A DNA stretch of 49,672 nucleotides from contig JAEEHS010000083.1 in assembly GCA_016281015.1 (NCBI GenBank), positions 1-49,672 on the forward strand, written 5' to 3'. Below the pieces are notes generated by a model that made no database searches, was not told the DNA's origin, and saw nothing but the letters and a program-made list of their open reading frames with translations. Every line of letters begins with the position of its first letter. Position 1 is the stretch's first letter. The translations under genes were made by a program, and so were the position numbers. Origin of the DNA: Bacteroidales bacterium. Its GTDB lineage: Bacteria > Bacteroidota > Bacteroidia > Bacteroidales > UBA932. Below, piece by piece: positions 24,342-32,657 of the stretch.

Positions 24342-26417
24342 TTATTTCCAATCATCCACTCCGGCATAAAGCCCCATTCCAAAGAAGGTTCCGCTGAGGG
24401 GGAGCCAGATTAGCTTCCGGTCGTCACGCCCGTTGATGTTGACATGGACCGGAACCTGATAGGTGCCTTCCACCATCGTGTTTCCGTTGACATAGCCGGT
24501 TTCGCCCTGCGGTTTGTAGGTCGAGATGTCGAAGCGGTATCCGTCCCACTCGAAGCCCCAGTCGGTCCCGGCGCCGATGACGATGTTCTGGGTGTCGTCG
24601 CGGATGGGCAGTTGCTGTTCGTACCAGACCGGGATTACGGCGTCCGGATCCGGCAGCAGGTGGAGGGGAGAGGCGGTGGAATACTTCAGGTCAACGGCGA
24701 GCCAGAGGACGGTCGGATGGGCATGTTTATAATAACCGTTGCTGCCGTTCAGGGCCGTGTAGGAGTCCCAGCCGGTCGTGTTCCAGATTTCCTGGAAGTA
24801 CTCGATGAAGCCGTCCGACCAGTTCAGCGAGCCCTCCTGGTAGCGCTGCCGGTCGATCCGTGCGCCCTCCTTGTCGGGGAAAATCCCCAGGCCGAGGGCG
24901 GTCTCCGGAGCGTCGTTCTCGATATCGACGCTGACATCTTTCGTTTCACTGCGGCCCCAGGTTCCGTTGGGCTTGTACGTGACCGACCCTTGCGCGGCGC
25001 CGTACAGATGGGGATAGATCCTTAGGTGCATCGGGTTGAACATTTTCATGCTCAGCGTCCCGTCCGTCTGGTAGCCGAAAGAGATGCCGAAGGGGAGATA
25101 GAGCACTTTGCAGGTCAGTTCGTCCGTCAGCAGGCCGTCGGTGGAGCGGAGGCTGAAAACAACATCCGAGGTCAGGGTCGTGCTGCCAAGATCGGCATTG
25201 TAATGGCCCTGGTTGGTGATAAAGTCTTTCTGTGTGCGGAAGCGTACGGCGGTAAAATGATCGTCCACGCGGGCCGTTTCCCAATCGACCGTCCCGGAGG
25301 AGGCCGAGAGGGTGAATTCGATGTCCGGATTCGACTGGTAGACATAGAACACCGAAGAAAAGCCCTTCATCAGGTAAAATTCCTCTACATCCTGACAGGC
25401 CGTATCGGCGCCGTTGTCTTCCAGATAGCGCGTGTCCACAAAGCGGAGTTCCCCGGTCAGGAAGGGATCGTCCGGCTCTACCCGCCATCCCTCGTCCGTC
25501 ACCATCTCCTGGGTAAAGACATTGTCGAGGGTGAATACGCTCGAGCGACGGACATCGAAATTGCAAGGGCCCGTTCCCAGGTAGGCCCGGTAGATGATTT
25601 CCCCGTAGTGGGCGGTCGGCGTATCCATCTCGGCGAGAATCTCGATAAAGGAAGCAAGCGCGCTTTCTCCGGAGGCGGCGATGTTCGAAGGAATCTTGTC
25701 TTTCCAGCTGCTACCACCGGGGAGAAGGTTCCCGCGCATGTTCTCCGGCAGGTAGAGCGTCACCGTCTCTCCCGCATTCAATTGGGCGATATCCGCCATG
25801 CTGGCCCGGTCTCCCTCCCTTACCGCCGTCGCCTTGCTCTGCTGGGCAAAGGGGTAGAGGTCCGCGGCGGCCTGGCGGACGCGCAGGCCGGTAAAACGCA
25901 GCTGGCTTTTCTGCAGGGCATCCGTGTCCATCCGGACCTGGAGCGTCTGCACCAGCCGCTTCAACAGATAGTGTGAAGGGCTTGTCGCCGTGAAATCCTG
26001 GATGGACGTACACATGGGAAAGCCGCCGGAAAGGCTTGCATCGATATGGACCGCGCTGCCGAGCGAAGACTCGGGGGTTTGGGAGGGAATGGGCTGGCTC
26101 CCGGCATTGGCGAGGATGTACAGCTGGTACGGATCCTCGGCGGAGGGCAGGGTGACGGCAAAGCGGGAAGCGTCGCTGAAGTACTGCTGGCGGATGAGCG
26201 CGCCGTCGCGAAAGAGGTAGTACTGCGCATCGTGAATCCGGGTCAGCTCGCTTTCGGCATACATACTCCGGGTTTCACCGGGGAGCGGCTCGCAGCTCAG
26301 CGTAATCGGAATGACAACGGCGCTCTCCGGCGAGAAGGGGAGGGACGGCAGGGGCATCAGCGGAGCCTGACAGGCTGTCAGCAGCAGGAGTGGAAGAAGG
26401 AAAGATTTGATTTTCAT
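24342..26417 (-). CDS. Fimbrial accessory/tip lipoprotein, DUF4906-like (paralogue 2)
   Basis: The 691-aa lipoprotein has a lipobox LLTAC (Cys about residue 14) and a fimbrillin-like N-terminal half with LRVRQAAADLYPFAQQ, VTLYLPENMRGNLLPGG and CNFDVRRSSVFTL. The C-terminal half is a separate beta-rich region with FGISFGYQTDGTLSMKMFNP and TDWGFEWDGYRFDIS. The first half is paralogous to the gene just upstream (RQAAGALYPF, LYVPENRQGDLL, CNFDLEGG). DUF4906-type subunits occur in Mfa/Fim fimbrial operons and are probably minor or tip components. The start at 26417 lies 4 bases after the preceding stop; a longer upstream frame would overlap that gene heavily and is rejected. Confidence 0.8.
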   Translation of the reverse strand: MKIKSFLLPLLLLTACQAPLMPLPSLPFSPESAVVIPITLSCEPLPGETRSMYAESELTRIHDAQYYLFRDGALIRQQYFSDASRFAVTLPSAEDPYQLYILANAGSQPIPSQTPESSLGSAVHIDASLSGGFPMCTSIQDFTATSPSHYLLKRLVQTLQVRMDTDALQKSQLRFTGLRVRQAAADLYPFAQQSKATAVREGDRASMADIAQLNAGETVTLYLPENMRGNLLPGGSSWKDKIPSNIAASGESALASFIEILAEMDTPTAHYGEIIYRAYLGTGPCNFDVRRSSVFTLDNVFTQEMVTDEGWRVEPDDPFLTGELRFVDTRYLEDNGADTACQDVEEFYLMKGFSSVFYVYQSNPDIEFTLSASSGTVDWETARVDDHFTAVRFRTQKDFITNQGHYNADLGSTTLTSDVVFSLRSTDGLLTDELTCKVLYLPFGISFGYQTDGTLSMKMFNPMHLRIYPHLYGAAQGSVTYKPNGTWGRSETKDVSVDIENDAPETALGLGIFPDKEGARIDRQRYQEGSLNWSDGFIEYFQEIWNTTGWDSYTALNGSNGYYKHAHPTVLWLAVDLKYSTASPLHLLPDPDAVIPVWYEQQLPIRDDTQNIVIGAGTDWGFEWDGYRFDISTYKPQGETGYVNGNTMVEGTYQVPVHVNINGRDDRKLIWLPLSGTFFGMGLYAGVDDWK

Positions 26418-26421
26418 GGAC

Positions 26422-27741
26422 TTAATAAGTATTGGTTCCAGCTCCCGCGTCGTCGGGCGTCGCAAAGGAGAAGGAAGAAGAAGGGGAAAGGATCCGGATA
26501 CGGGCGGAGGCGGTGAGGAGTCCCTCGCGGGTGGTAAAATCGATTTGTTTCTCGCTCCCTGGGAGGGCAAGCGAATACGGGACGGAAACACAGATGGCAC
26601 TGCAGGAAGCGCTGCTCCCTCCCGGAAGGACCCCCATTCCGTCATTGTCGCGGACCCGCCAGCCGCCCTCCTGGTGGCTGCCTTCCGGTGAGGCGCAGCG
26701 TAGATACAGGGTCCGGCTCGTTCCGGAGACCATTTCCAGCGAAAGGTTCTCCGAAAACGGACCGTCCTCCGAAAGGGACAGCAGCAGGGTCCGCCGGTCG
26801 TTCCAGTTTTCGCGCGTTACCTTCCAGTTCCCGTCTACAAACATTCCGTTCCAGGTCAGTCTGAGGGCAATCTCGTAGCTTTTCCCTCCCTCCAGATCGA
26901 AATTGCAGCGGGGATTCTCGCCGGGGAAGAAGCGGTAGGTCAAATCGCCCCCGACCCCGTCCGTCCCGCGTTTTTCTGTCAGCAGTTCCAGATAGGTACA
27001 GTATGCTCCGCCGCTGAGCCGGGGATTGCTCCGGCTTTTGTCCATACTGTCCGTATCCGCCTCCAGAAGGTCTCCCTGCCGGTTTTCCGGGACGTAGAGA
27101 ATCAGGGGACCTCCGGAGGGGAAAAGGGCCTGGTCCGCTTCGGAGGCAAGGTCCTCGGCGGAAAGGACTGCGCTTCCGCCGGTGCGGAAAGGATAAAGGG
27201 CTCCTGCCGCCTGACGGACATACAGCCCGTCCGGCACGAGGTCCTCCTGCATCTCGTCTGCCTGGACGCTCACGACCAGCCGCGATAGGAGCCGTCGGAG
27301 CCGGAGCGCCGTACCATCCGTTGGCAGCGGCGCCTTCCGGCACATCGGCATGCCCTTTTCCCGCATGGTGGCAAGCGAGGGGACTGTGCAGCGGAAGGAT
27401 GCCATGTCCGAGGCATGGAGCGGCGCCGCCCCGGTCAAGTCCCCGAGGTTGGCAAGGACATAGAGTTCGTGAGAGAGCCGGGGGTTATAGCTCAGCGTGG
27501 CAGTACTCCCTGTCGCGTAGACGACTTGTTCCAGGAGGCCGCTTCCGCTCTCGTAGGAAAACAGGCAGATTTCGCTGATTCGCTCGTCCCAGCCCGCTGC
27601 TCCGTCGAGGATGCTTTTCGTCTCGCCCGCTTCGCTCTCCACCCGGATCAGGCACTGCCCTTCTCCGCTCTCTTTCCGGCACCCCAGGCATCCCAGGATG
27701 AGGAAGACCCAAACATATTCAGATAATCGATTCATAGACAT
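26422..27741 (-). CDS. Fimbrial accessory lipoprotein, DUF4906-like (paralogue 1)
   Basis: The 439-aa lipoprotein has a lipobox LGCLGC (Cys about residue 21). Fimbrillin-type features: GETKSILDGAAGWDERISE near the N-terminus, ELYVLANLGDL, YVRQAAGALYPF, LYVPENRQGDLL, and CNFDLEGGKSYEIALRLTW. The C-terminal third has a BACON-like feel (SGTSRTLYLRC, EKQIDFTTREG). It overlaps the end of the Mfa2-like gene by about 20 bases; the ATG at 27735 is an alternative start. It stops 4 bases before its larger paralogue. Likely a minor pilus subunit carried to the cell surface and cleaved before assembly. Confidence 0.8.
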   Translation of the reverse strand: MSMNRLSEYVWVFLILGCLGCRKESGEGQCLIRVESEAGETKSILDGAAGWDERISEICLFSYESGSGLLEQVVYATGSTATLSYNPRLSHELYVLANLGDLTGAAPLHASDMASFRCTVPSLATMREKGMPMCRKAPLPTDGTALRLRRLLSRLVVSVQADEMQEDLVPDGLYVRQAAGALYPFRTGGSAVLSAEDLASEADQALFPSGGPLILYVPENRQGDLLEADTDSMDKSRSNPRLSGGAYCTYLELLTEKRGTDGVGGDLTYRFFPGENPRCNFDLEGGKSYEIALRLTWNGMFVDGNWKVTRENWNDRRTLLLSLSEDGPFSENLSLEMVSGTSRTLYLRCASPEGSHQEGGWRVRDNDGMGVLPGGSSASCSAICVSVPYSLALPGSEKQIDFTTREGLLTASARIRILSPSSSFSFATPDDAGAGTNTY

Positions 27742-28501
27742 TTCCGTTTTCCCAAGGTTCTATTCTGATGTGTGTCTCCGCTCCGCCGTAGTCCATCCCG
27801 ATGTAGATGTCCGCCAGGCGGTCTGCGGTCCAGTCATATCCGCTTTTGAGGATGTGCTCGCCGACGGGGAAAGAGTCGGCTTTCCGACCTTCCAGCAGCA
27901 TGTCCAGTTTGAGGCTGCCGTCCTGCTGGCGCGGGATGCGGAAGACATATCGCCCCTCCCGGTTCTGGAGGATGGTGCGGCTCCATTCTCCTTCGTGCGG
28001 CTGGCAGTCCGGGAGGCTGAGTCCATCCACCTGGCTCCGGAGGATGAGCCGATAAGGGTACTCCTCATCGGGAGCCAGGTCATTGATGGACAGATGAACC
28101 GTTGCGAACTGTTGTTTAAGCATTATGATAACAGATGAGGTTTCACCCCGACAGTCCACTTCCGCGGTGCAGGTCCAGATACTGTCACATGCCGACCCAC
28201 GTGGCAGGATCCATTCTCCTTCCTGGCAGGCCTCTTCCCGAACTCCGGAAAGGGCTGTCAGACGGAGTTTTCCTTTCGGCACCCAGCGGGAATAGACTTC
28301 CGGGTAGTCCGCAACGGTAAGCGCCTGGGTGAACACACGGCCGTCGCTCCAGGCGGAAAGTGTCACTTCCCGGGTCAGGGGAAGGCATTCCTCAAGCAGG
28401 ATATCCAGCCGGCAGGGGCACAGCTCGCGGGCTTCCTTGATGGAACACGCGCTGCCGAGAAGGCATGCCGCCCAGATGGCGGCCGTGCGTAAATACTTCA
28501 T
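27719..28501 (-). CDS. FimB/Mfa2-family fimbrial anchor subunit
   Basis: The 260-aa lipoprotein (lipobox LGSAC, Cys about residue 19) begins with the family-typical CPCRLDILLEE after the signal and has AWSDGRVFTQALTVADYP, then two beta domains. Mfa2/FimB proteins cap the cell-proximal end of the pilus, anchor it in the outer membrane and limit its length. Its position directly after the major fimbrillin gene, as in the mfa1-mfa2 pair of Porphyromonas, supports the call. The gap to the fimbrillin stop is 5 bases. Confidence 0.82.
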   Translation of the reverse strand: MKYLRTAAIWAACLLGSACSIKEARELCPCRLDILLEECLPLTREVTLSAWSDGRVFTQALTVADYPEVYSRWVPKGKLRLTALSGVREEACQEGEWILPRGSACDSIWTCTAEVDCRGETSSVIIMLKQQFATVHLSINDLAPDEEYPYRLILRSQVDGLSLPDCQPHEGEWSRTILQNREGRYVFRIPRQQDGSLKLDMLLEGRKADSFPVGEHILKSGYDWTADRLADIYIGMDYGGAETHIRIEPWENGNVYESII

Positions 28502-28506
28502 ACAGA

Positions 28507-29589
28507 TTAGATTACTTCGTCATAAACAATCGTAGCCGACCAGGGCTGCACATGCAGGGATACTTCGAGGCTGCCGCGCTCCGCCGGTTTGTTCGGATCG
28601 TTGGAGCCGGGCCCCTTGAGCGTGACCTCGACGGTGTAGCTGGTGTTGCGCTCCAGCGCGTTCTTGTTCAAGGCAATCGGGTAGTACTGGATGTCACCGT
28701 TGATCTGTGTTTCGATGGTCAGGACGCAGCACTTGGGCGTGAAGGGGCTGCTGAATCCGTCCGGAGCGGTCAGGTTGCTGTTCGGGTAGGTGTACAGGAC
28801 GCATCGTGTGGGTACGTAACTTCCGTTGATGTCCACGTTGACATCCATGTTTTTGAAGGTCAGGTCCGGGCAGGACGCTTTCAGGGTGCTGCTGCTGTTG
28901 ATGATGTGCGAAGCGTTGCGGGTCGTCTCGTCCACGCGGCCGTCCTGGTTGTACCAGGTGGCGGGCGCTGCCGTTCCGGCGACGTTCTGGTTGCCGACGA
29001 CATTGCTCAGGTAGACGGAGCGGAGTTTGACCACACCGTAGGCGACCGGCAGCTGGTTTTTAATGCTCGTGACGGCGATACGGCTGACCAGGCGGCTGAC
29101 GTTGATGTCACATTCAACCGGGGCCGAGCCGGAAACGGTGCAGCTGTTGGAGCCGGCCATGATAAAGCCGACCGCTTCGGTGGTGCCGTTCTCCTTCAGG
29201 TCGACGGCCGAGGATTGGAGCTCCGTCAGCGTGGCGACGCTCTTCAGGTCCGGTCCGTTGACAAGGGCCCAGACGGTCTTGGGTCCCGGCGTTGTCGTCA
29301 TCGTGACATCCAGAGAGGGCGTCTGCGAGGGTTCATTGACATAGTAGCTGACGATTTTTCCGTCTGGTCCGAAGACAAAGATCTGTACCCGCTTGATGAC
29401 GGTTTCGTAACCGAGCTGCTCCGAGTAGGCTGTCCCCGCTTTGGACAGCGGCCCGTCCTCCGGGGTGATGGTGAGGTGGATGGCGCCGCGTGCCTCGACG
29501 GAAGCAAGTGGAGCTTCTGCCACGTTTTGCGTTTTGTTGCAGGCCGCTGCCAGGAGGGCGAGGGAGAGAAAGATGCATGTTTTTTTCAT
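28507..29589 (-). CDS. Major fimbrillin, Mfa1/FimA type
   Basis: The 360-aa lipoprotein precursor has a lipobox LAAAC (Cys about residue 17). After a short propeptide region comes a two-domain fimbrillin: IKRVQIFVFGPDGKIVSYYV, KTVWALVNGPDLKSVATLTEL, then DINVSRLVSRIAVTSIKNQLP and a C-terminal strand ERNTSYTVEVTLKGPGSNDP ending GSLEVSLHVQPWSATIVYDEVI. The last strand is the kind donated during protease-mediated pilus assembly. It is followed directly by the Mfa2-like anchor. The start at 29589 gives the signal peptide; an upstream frame extension is rejected. Confidence 0.88.
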   Translation of the reverse strand: MKKTCIFLSLALLAAACNKTQNVAEAPLASVEARGAIHLTITPEDGPLSKAGTAYSEQLGYETVIKRVQIFVFGPDGKIVSYYVNEPSQTPSLDVTMTTTPGPKTVWALVNGPDLKSVATLTELQSSAVDLKENGTTEAVGFIMAGSNSCTVSGSAPVECDINVSRLVSRIAVTSIKNQLPVAYGVVKLRSVYLSNVVGNQNVAGTAAPATWYNQDGRVDETTRNASHIINSSSTLKASCPDLTFKNMDVNVDINGSYVPTRCVLYTYPNSNLTAPDGFSSPFTPKCCVLTIETQINGDIQYYPIALNKNALERNTSYTVEVTLKGPGSNDPNKPAERGSLEVSLHVQPWSATIVYDEVI

Positions 29590-29602
29590 AATGAATGGGA
29601 TT

Positions 29603-31546
29603 TTAATTGTTGTTGAGTCCATAATGTTTGATCAGGGCCGAGATTTCCGGGTCCAGGTTGCCCCGGTGGACATAGGATGGATTCTCCCGGCAGGCTTTCA
29701 GGTAACATTCCACAGCCTTCCGGTCCTCCCCGGTACGGCTGTACAGAATGGATAAGAGATAGAGTACGCGGTCGGTGGGCTCCAGCTTTTCCAGGATATC
29801 GAGCGAGGAGGCGTTGTACCCCAGCGAGCAGTAGGCCACGGCACTGTTGTAGTCCCGGTAGGGACGAAGCAGGGTGACCGCCCGCTGGTAGTCATGGTCT
29901 TTCAGGGCGGCGATTCCATCCATGTAAACGGAATCCACCACCGTGGTGTGGACGGTGTCCTTGACCATGCCCTTCCGGTGAAGGTGGAAGTCAAATTTGA
30001 CCGTCCGAAGGCGCGGATACAGCGTCTCTCTCAGGTGCCGGTAAAAGGGCTGGGCCTGGAGGGCGCGCTCCCGCTGGTCCGGATCTCGCTTTTCCGAGAG
30101 GGTACGGTAGATGCTGCGCGAAGCTTCGCTGAGCAGGGTGTCCGTTGCCACCAGGCGGTCCAGCATGGTCCAGTTCTCCGGATTCTCATAAGAAAGAAAG
30201 CGGATGGGTGCGGCCTTTTCCGCGTCCATTCCTGAGAGGTCCACGACAAGGCCCCGTTCCCGCTCCAGCGAATCCCGGTAGCGCCTGAGGTAGGCTTCGA
30301 AATAGGCGGAAACGGCCTCGGAACGCCGGCGGGACAGGGTCCGGTTGGCGGCGAAACTGCCTTCTGGGGAACAGGATGCCGTCACGACGATGGAGTCGAG
30401 GTCGAACTCCTTGTCTTCTGCCAGGGAGCCCAGGTTCCGGCAGATCCGCCCCATCTCCGCAGCATTGTTCCCTTCCGAGGGGCGGATGTCGGATTTTCCC
30501 TGGGCAAAGGCGATGTAGCAGGCGGTGTGGGCTTCGACCCGGCGTTCGATGACCTGGGTCTTGTAGCGCACCGTCCCGTCGCAAAGCGTACTGAGCGAAC
30601 TGATGTAGAAGGTCAGCGGGTCGCCGGCGGGAATCCGGTACACTGCCTTGTCTTCTTCGAAGATGTTCCCCCGGAGCGTGACCGTGGCCTTGCGGACGCC
30701 GCTCCTCACCTGGATGGTCTGGACATAGTCGTAGATGATATCGCCGCCGGCATTCTGGATCACCGTGTCCAGCCGGAGCCCTTCCGTCAGGATGGGCACC
30801 TTTACCCAGCGGTGGAAGAGGGCTTCTTTCCGCTGGATTTTCCTGCGGTTGCGCCAGACGACAAACTGGTTGGTGTAGTGTTCCAGGGCCTGCTGCTGGG
30901 TGACGCCGTAGGCGGAAGCGAACTGCTCGTCGGACACGGCGCTGCTGTCGCTCCGGAAACGGTAGAGCTCCGGAATGTTCCGCTGGAGGAACATTTCCAG
31001 CTGGTAGCGGTCCACGAAGCGGGTCGAATCGGCGACAATCGAGTCCAGGAAACGCTGGTACTGCTGGTAGCCCTTGAGCTGGGCCTTGCGGTAGAGCGTA
31101 CCGGTAATCAAGACCGGGTCCAGGTCCAGGCTGTCCGCCCCGACCCGCAGAGAGGGATAAAAGCGGAGCTGCCAGTGGCTGTCCTGCATCTCGCCCGGCA
31201 CAATGATCCGGAAGCCCAGGTCCACCTGTCCGCCCCGTTCCGCTACATTCCGGAAACGGGCCGTGACCATGGCGGCATCCAGCACATCCGTCGCTACCAT
31301 TTCTCCGTTCTCGTCCTTCACGGCCCGCATGATCATCACGCGGTTCCCCTCCGGATCATCCACCACCAGGGTGTCCCGGTGCGGCGTCTCGGGAACGGCC
31401 ATCTCCGGAAGCGGATTCTCCTCGGCGAGAACCAGCGCGGCTTCCGGCGAAGTCCGACGTACACGTTCCTGCCGCAGTTGGGACGCACATCCGGCGGTCA
31501 ACCCGAGTGCGGCCACAAAGACAGGGATGGCAACTCCTGCTTTCAT
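29603..31546 (-). CDS. OmpA/DUF3868-like outer-membrane-associated protein with C-terminal TPR
   Basis: The 647-aa protein has a lipoprotein-type signal (LGLTAGCASQ, Cys about residue 20). After an N-terminal domain with DTLVVDDPEGNRVMIM and beta-rich repeats comes an OmpA-like region (about residues 355-480: AHTACYIAFAQGKSDIRPSEG, DSIVVTASCSPEGSFAANRTLSRRR), which should bind peptidoglycan. A TPR-like tail follows (GIAALKDHDYQRAVTLLRPY, TGEDRKAVECYLKA). Such proteins commonly open fimbrial operons of Bacteroidales and probably help anchor or assemble the pilus. The gene starts 4 bases after ssb and 13 bases before the fimbrillin gene. Confidence 0.82.
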   Translation of the reverse strand: MKAGVAIPVFVAALGLTAGCASQLRQERVRRTSPEAALVLAEENPLPEMAVPETPHRDTLVVDDPEGNRVMIMRAVKDENGEMVATDVLDAAMVTARFRNVAERGGQVDLGFRIIVPGEMQDSHWQLRFYPSLRVGADSLDLDPVLITGTLYRKAQLKGYQQYQRFLDSIVADSTRFVDRYQLEMFLQRNIPELYRFRSDSSAVSDEQFASAYGVTQQQALEHYTNQFVVWRNRRKIQRKEALFHRWVKVPILTEGLRLDTVIQNAGGDIIYDYVQTIQVRSGVRKATVTLRGNIFEEDKAVYRIPAGDPLTFYISSLSTLCDGTVRYKTQVIERRVEAHTACYIAFAQGKSDIRPSEGNNAAEMGRICRNLGSLAEDKEFDLDSIVVTASCSPEGSFAANRTLSRRRSEAVSAYFEAYLRRYRDSLERERGLVVDLSGMDAEKAAPIRFLSYENPENWTMLDRLVATDTLLSEASRSIYRTLSEKRDPDQRERALQAQPFYRHLRETLYPRLRTVKFDFHLHRKGMVKDTVHTTVVDSVYMDGIAALKDHDYQRAVTLLRPYRDYNSAVAYCSLGYNASSLDILEKLEPTDRVLYLLSILYSRTGEDRKAVECYLKACRENPSYVHRGNLDPEISALIKHYGLNNN

Positions 31547-31550
31547 CTCC

Positions 31551-31907
31551 TTAATAACTATGGTTCGGCTGCATCCGTTCACCTTCCTCCCGGGGGAGGA
31601 TATCCACGCGGCTGGCCGTGATCTCCCAGCTGGAGCGTTCCTCTCCTTCGGGGGTCGTATACTTATAGGTCCGGACCCGTCCGACGAGCCATACCCAGCA
31701 GCCCGGCTGGATCTTGGAAAGGTCCGGCATCCCGCGCCCTTCCCATACGTTGACATTGAACCAGGTGCTCTCGACGACGGATTCTCCGTTCCGGTATGCG
31801 CCGTATTCCGTCACGATGGAGAAGCGGCATTTCTGCGCTTGTCCGACTGTTGACAGGTCGCTCCGTCCGACAACACCTCTGAGTTCGATTCGATTCAAGA
31901 ATTCCAT
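31551..31907 (-). CDS. ssb: Single-stranded DNA-binding protein, short form without acidic tail
   Basis: The 118-aa protein has the SSB OB-fold: MEFLNRIELRGVVGRSDLST, then CRFSIVTEYGAYRNGESVVE, TWFNVNVWEGRGM, and GCWVWLVGRVRTYKYTTPEGEERSSWEITASRVDIL. The disordered linker and acidic tip of replicative SSB are missing; it ends ERMQPNHSY. It could be an accessory SSB. It starts the fimbrial operon (4 bases to the next gene), an unexpected partner. The ATG at 31907 matches the family start; an ATG 30 bases upstream in frame is possible. Confidence 0.88.
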   Translation of the reverse strand: MEFLNRIELRGVVGRSDLSTVGQAQKCRFSIVTEYGAYRNGESVVESTWFNVNVWEGRGMPDLSKIQPGCWVWLVGRVRTYKYTTPEGEERSSWEITASRVDILPREEGERMQPNHSY

Positions 31908-32098
31908 TTTTTGCACTTTGTTTGGTTGAACAATCATCACCGGGAGGCGGGCGCGCTCCGTTTCCCTCGCTTGCAAAGTAAGAGAAAGAAAAGCGGGTCA
32001 CCGCGCCGAGAAGCCCCTCAGAACGCAGATTTTTCTGTTTTTGCGACAAATTAACTGTTTGAGGGGGTAAAAATTCAGGCCGTTTTTCACTTCGCAAA

Positions 32099-32141
32099 AT
32101 GTTTCAGGGGATGCATTTTTTTATGACATCCCCTGAAACAT
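32099..32141. repeat. Perfect 15-bp inverted repeat, 13-base loop
   Basis: ATGTTTCAGGGGATG (32099-32113) and its exact complement (32127-32141) flank a T-rich loop. It sits between divergent genes, so it is not at a normal terminator position. It may be an operator, a block to antisense read-through from the MFS gene, or the relic of a mobile element end. Confidence 0.75.
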
Positions 32142-32170
32142 AAAAAAGTTCAATTATCTTTTTGCGAATC

Positions 32171-32202
32171 CTTGGATTCTTCATTTCCGGACGCCATCTT
32201 TG
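32171..32202 (+). promoter_or_regulatory. Candidate promoter of the zinc-ribbon gene
   Basis: CTTG (32171-32174), 20 bases, CATCTTTG (32195-32202): one mismatch to each box. The ATG at 32226 is 23 bases beyond. Confidence 0.5.
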
Positions 32203-32225
32203 CGGCCAAACGCAGAGATGAGGCC

Positions 32226-32657
32226 ATGATCTACAAGATGAAAAAAGAATCGGCCACCCACTGCCTGGAATGCGGTACGGTGACCTACGGGCGGAACGAC
32301 CAGAAGTTCTGCAGCGCCAAGTGCAAGAACAAATGGTGGAACCGGAGAACGAACGCCCGGACGGGTTATCAATTGAAGGTGCTGAATATGCTGGACCGGA
32401 ATTACCGGATCCTGACCCGGCTGCTGTCCATCGGAGTCCTGTCGGTGCGCTCCGAGGACCTCCAGCTGCTCGGATTCCGGCCGGATGTCATGACGGGACA
32501 CCGGCGGATGATGAAACGGGAATGGAACGAGTGTTTCGACATCGGCTACCTGCAGATGCCGAGCCGCATCTCGAACCTCCACTATCTGGAGGCAGGAGAT
32601 GCGGCCGTGAAAGACGAAGAAAGGTTTGCTAGCGAGCCTGCTTCTGAGGATCTTTGA
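32226..32657 (+). CDS. Zinc-ribbon protein of unknown function
   Basis: The 143-aa protein begins with a treble-clef/zinc-ribbon motif: CLECG, then 14 residues, CSAKCKNKWWNRRTN (four Cys, about residues 13-37). The rest is helical and basic, with LKVLNMLDRNYRILTRLLS, EDLQLLGFRPDVMTGHRRM, and a final CFDIGYLQMPSRISNLHY. I recognise this as a common Bacteroidota protein of unknown role; nucleic-acid binding is inferred from the zinc ribbon. The ATG at 32226 is chosen because the frame upstream runs through the promoter. Its 3' end overlaps the convergent MFS gene by 29 bases. Confidence 0.75.
   Translation: MIYKMKKESATHCLECGTVTYGRNDQKFCSAKCKNKWWNRRTNARTGYQLKVLNMLDRNYRILTRLLSIGVLSVRSEDLQLLGFRPDVMTGHRRMMKREWNECFDIGYLQMPSRISNLHYLEAGDAAVKDEERFASEPASEDL

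Larger units (their letters stand above)
31908..32225. other. Divergent intergenic region between ssb and the zinc-ribbon gene
   Basis: This holds a candidate ssb -7 (minus TTACTTTG, about 31973-31980, one mismatch), a perfect 15-bp inverted repeat (32099-32141) and a promoter for the zinc-ribbon gene (32171-32202). No RNA gene or open frame of note was seen. Confidence 0.5.

Noticed and set aside
23449..24369. 306-codon plus frame running from the tmRNA into the NlpC region
   Set aside because: It starts inside ssrA and is antisense to a clear NlpC/P60 gene.
32114..32126. Invertible promoter flanked by inverted repeats
   Set aside because: The segment between the arms is only 13 bases, too short to hold a switchable promoter.
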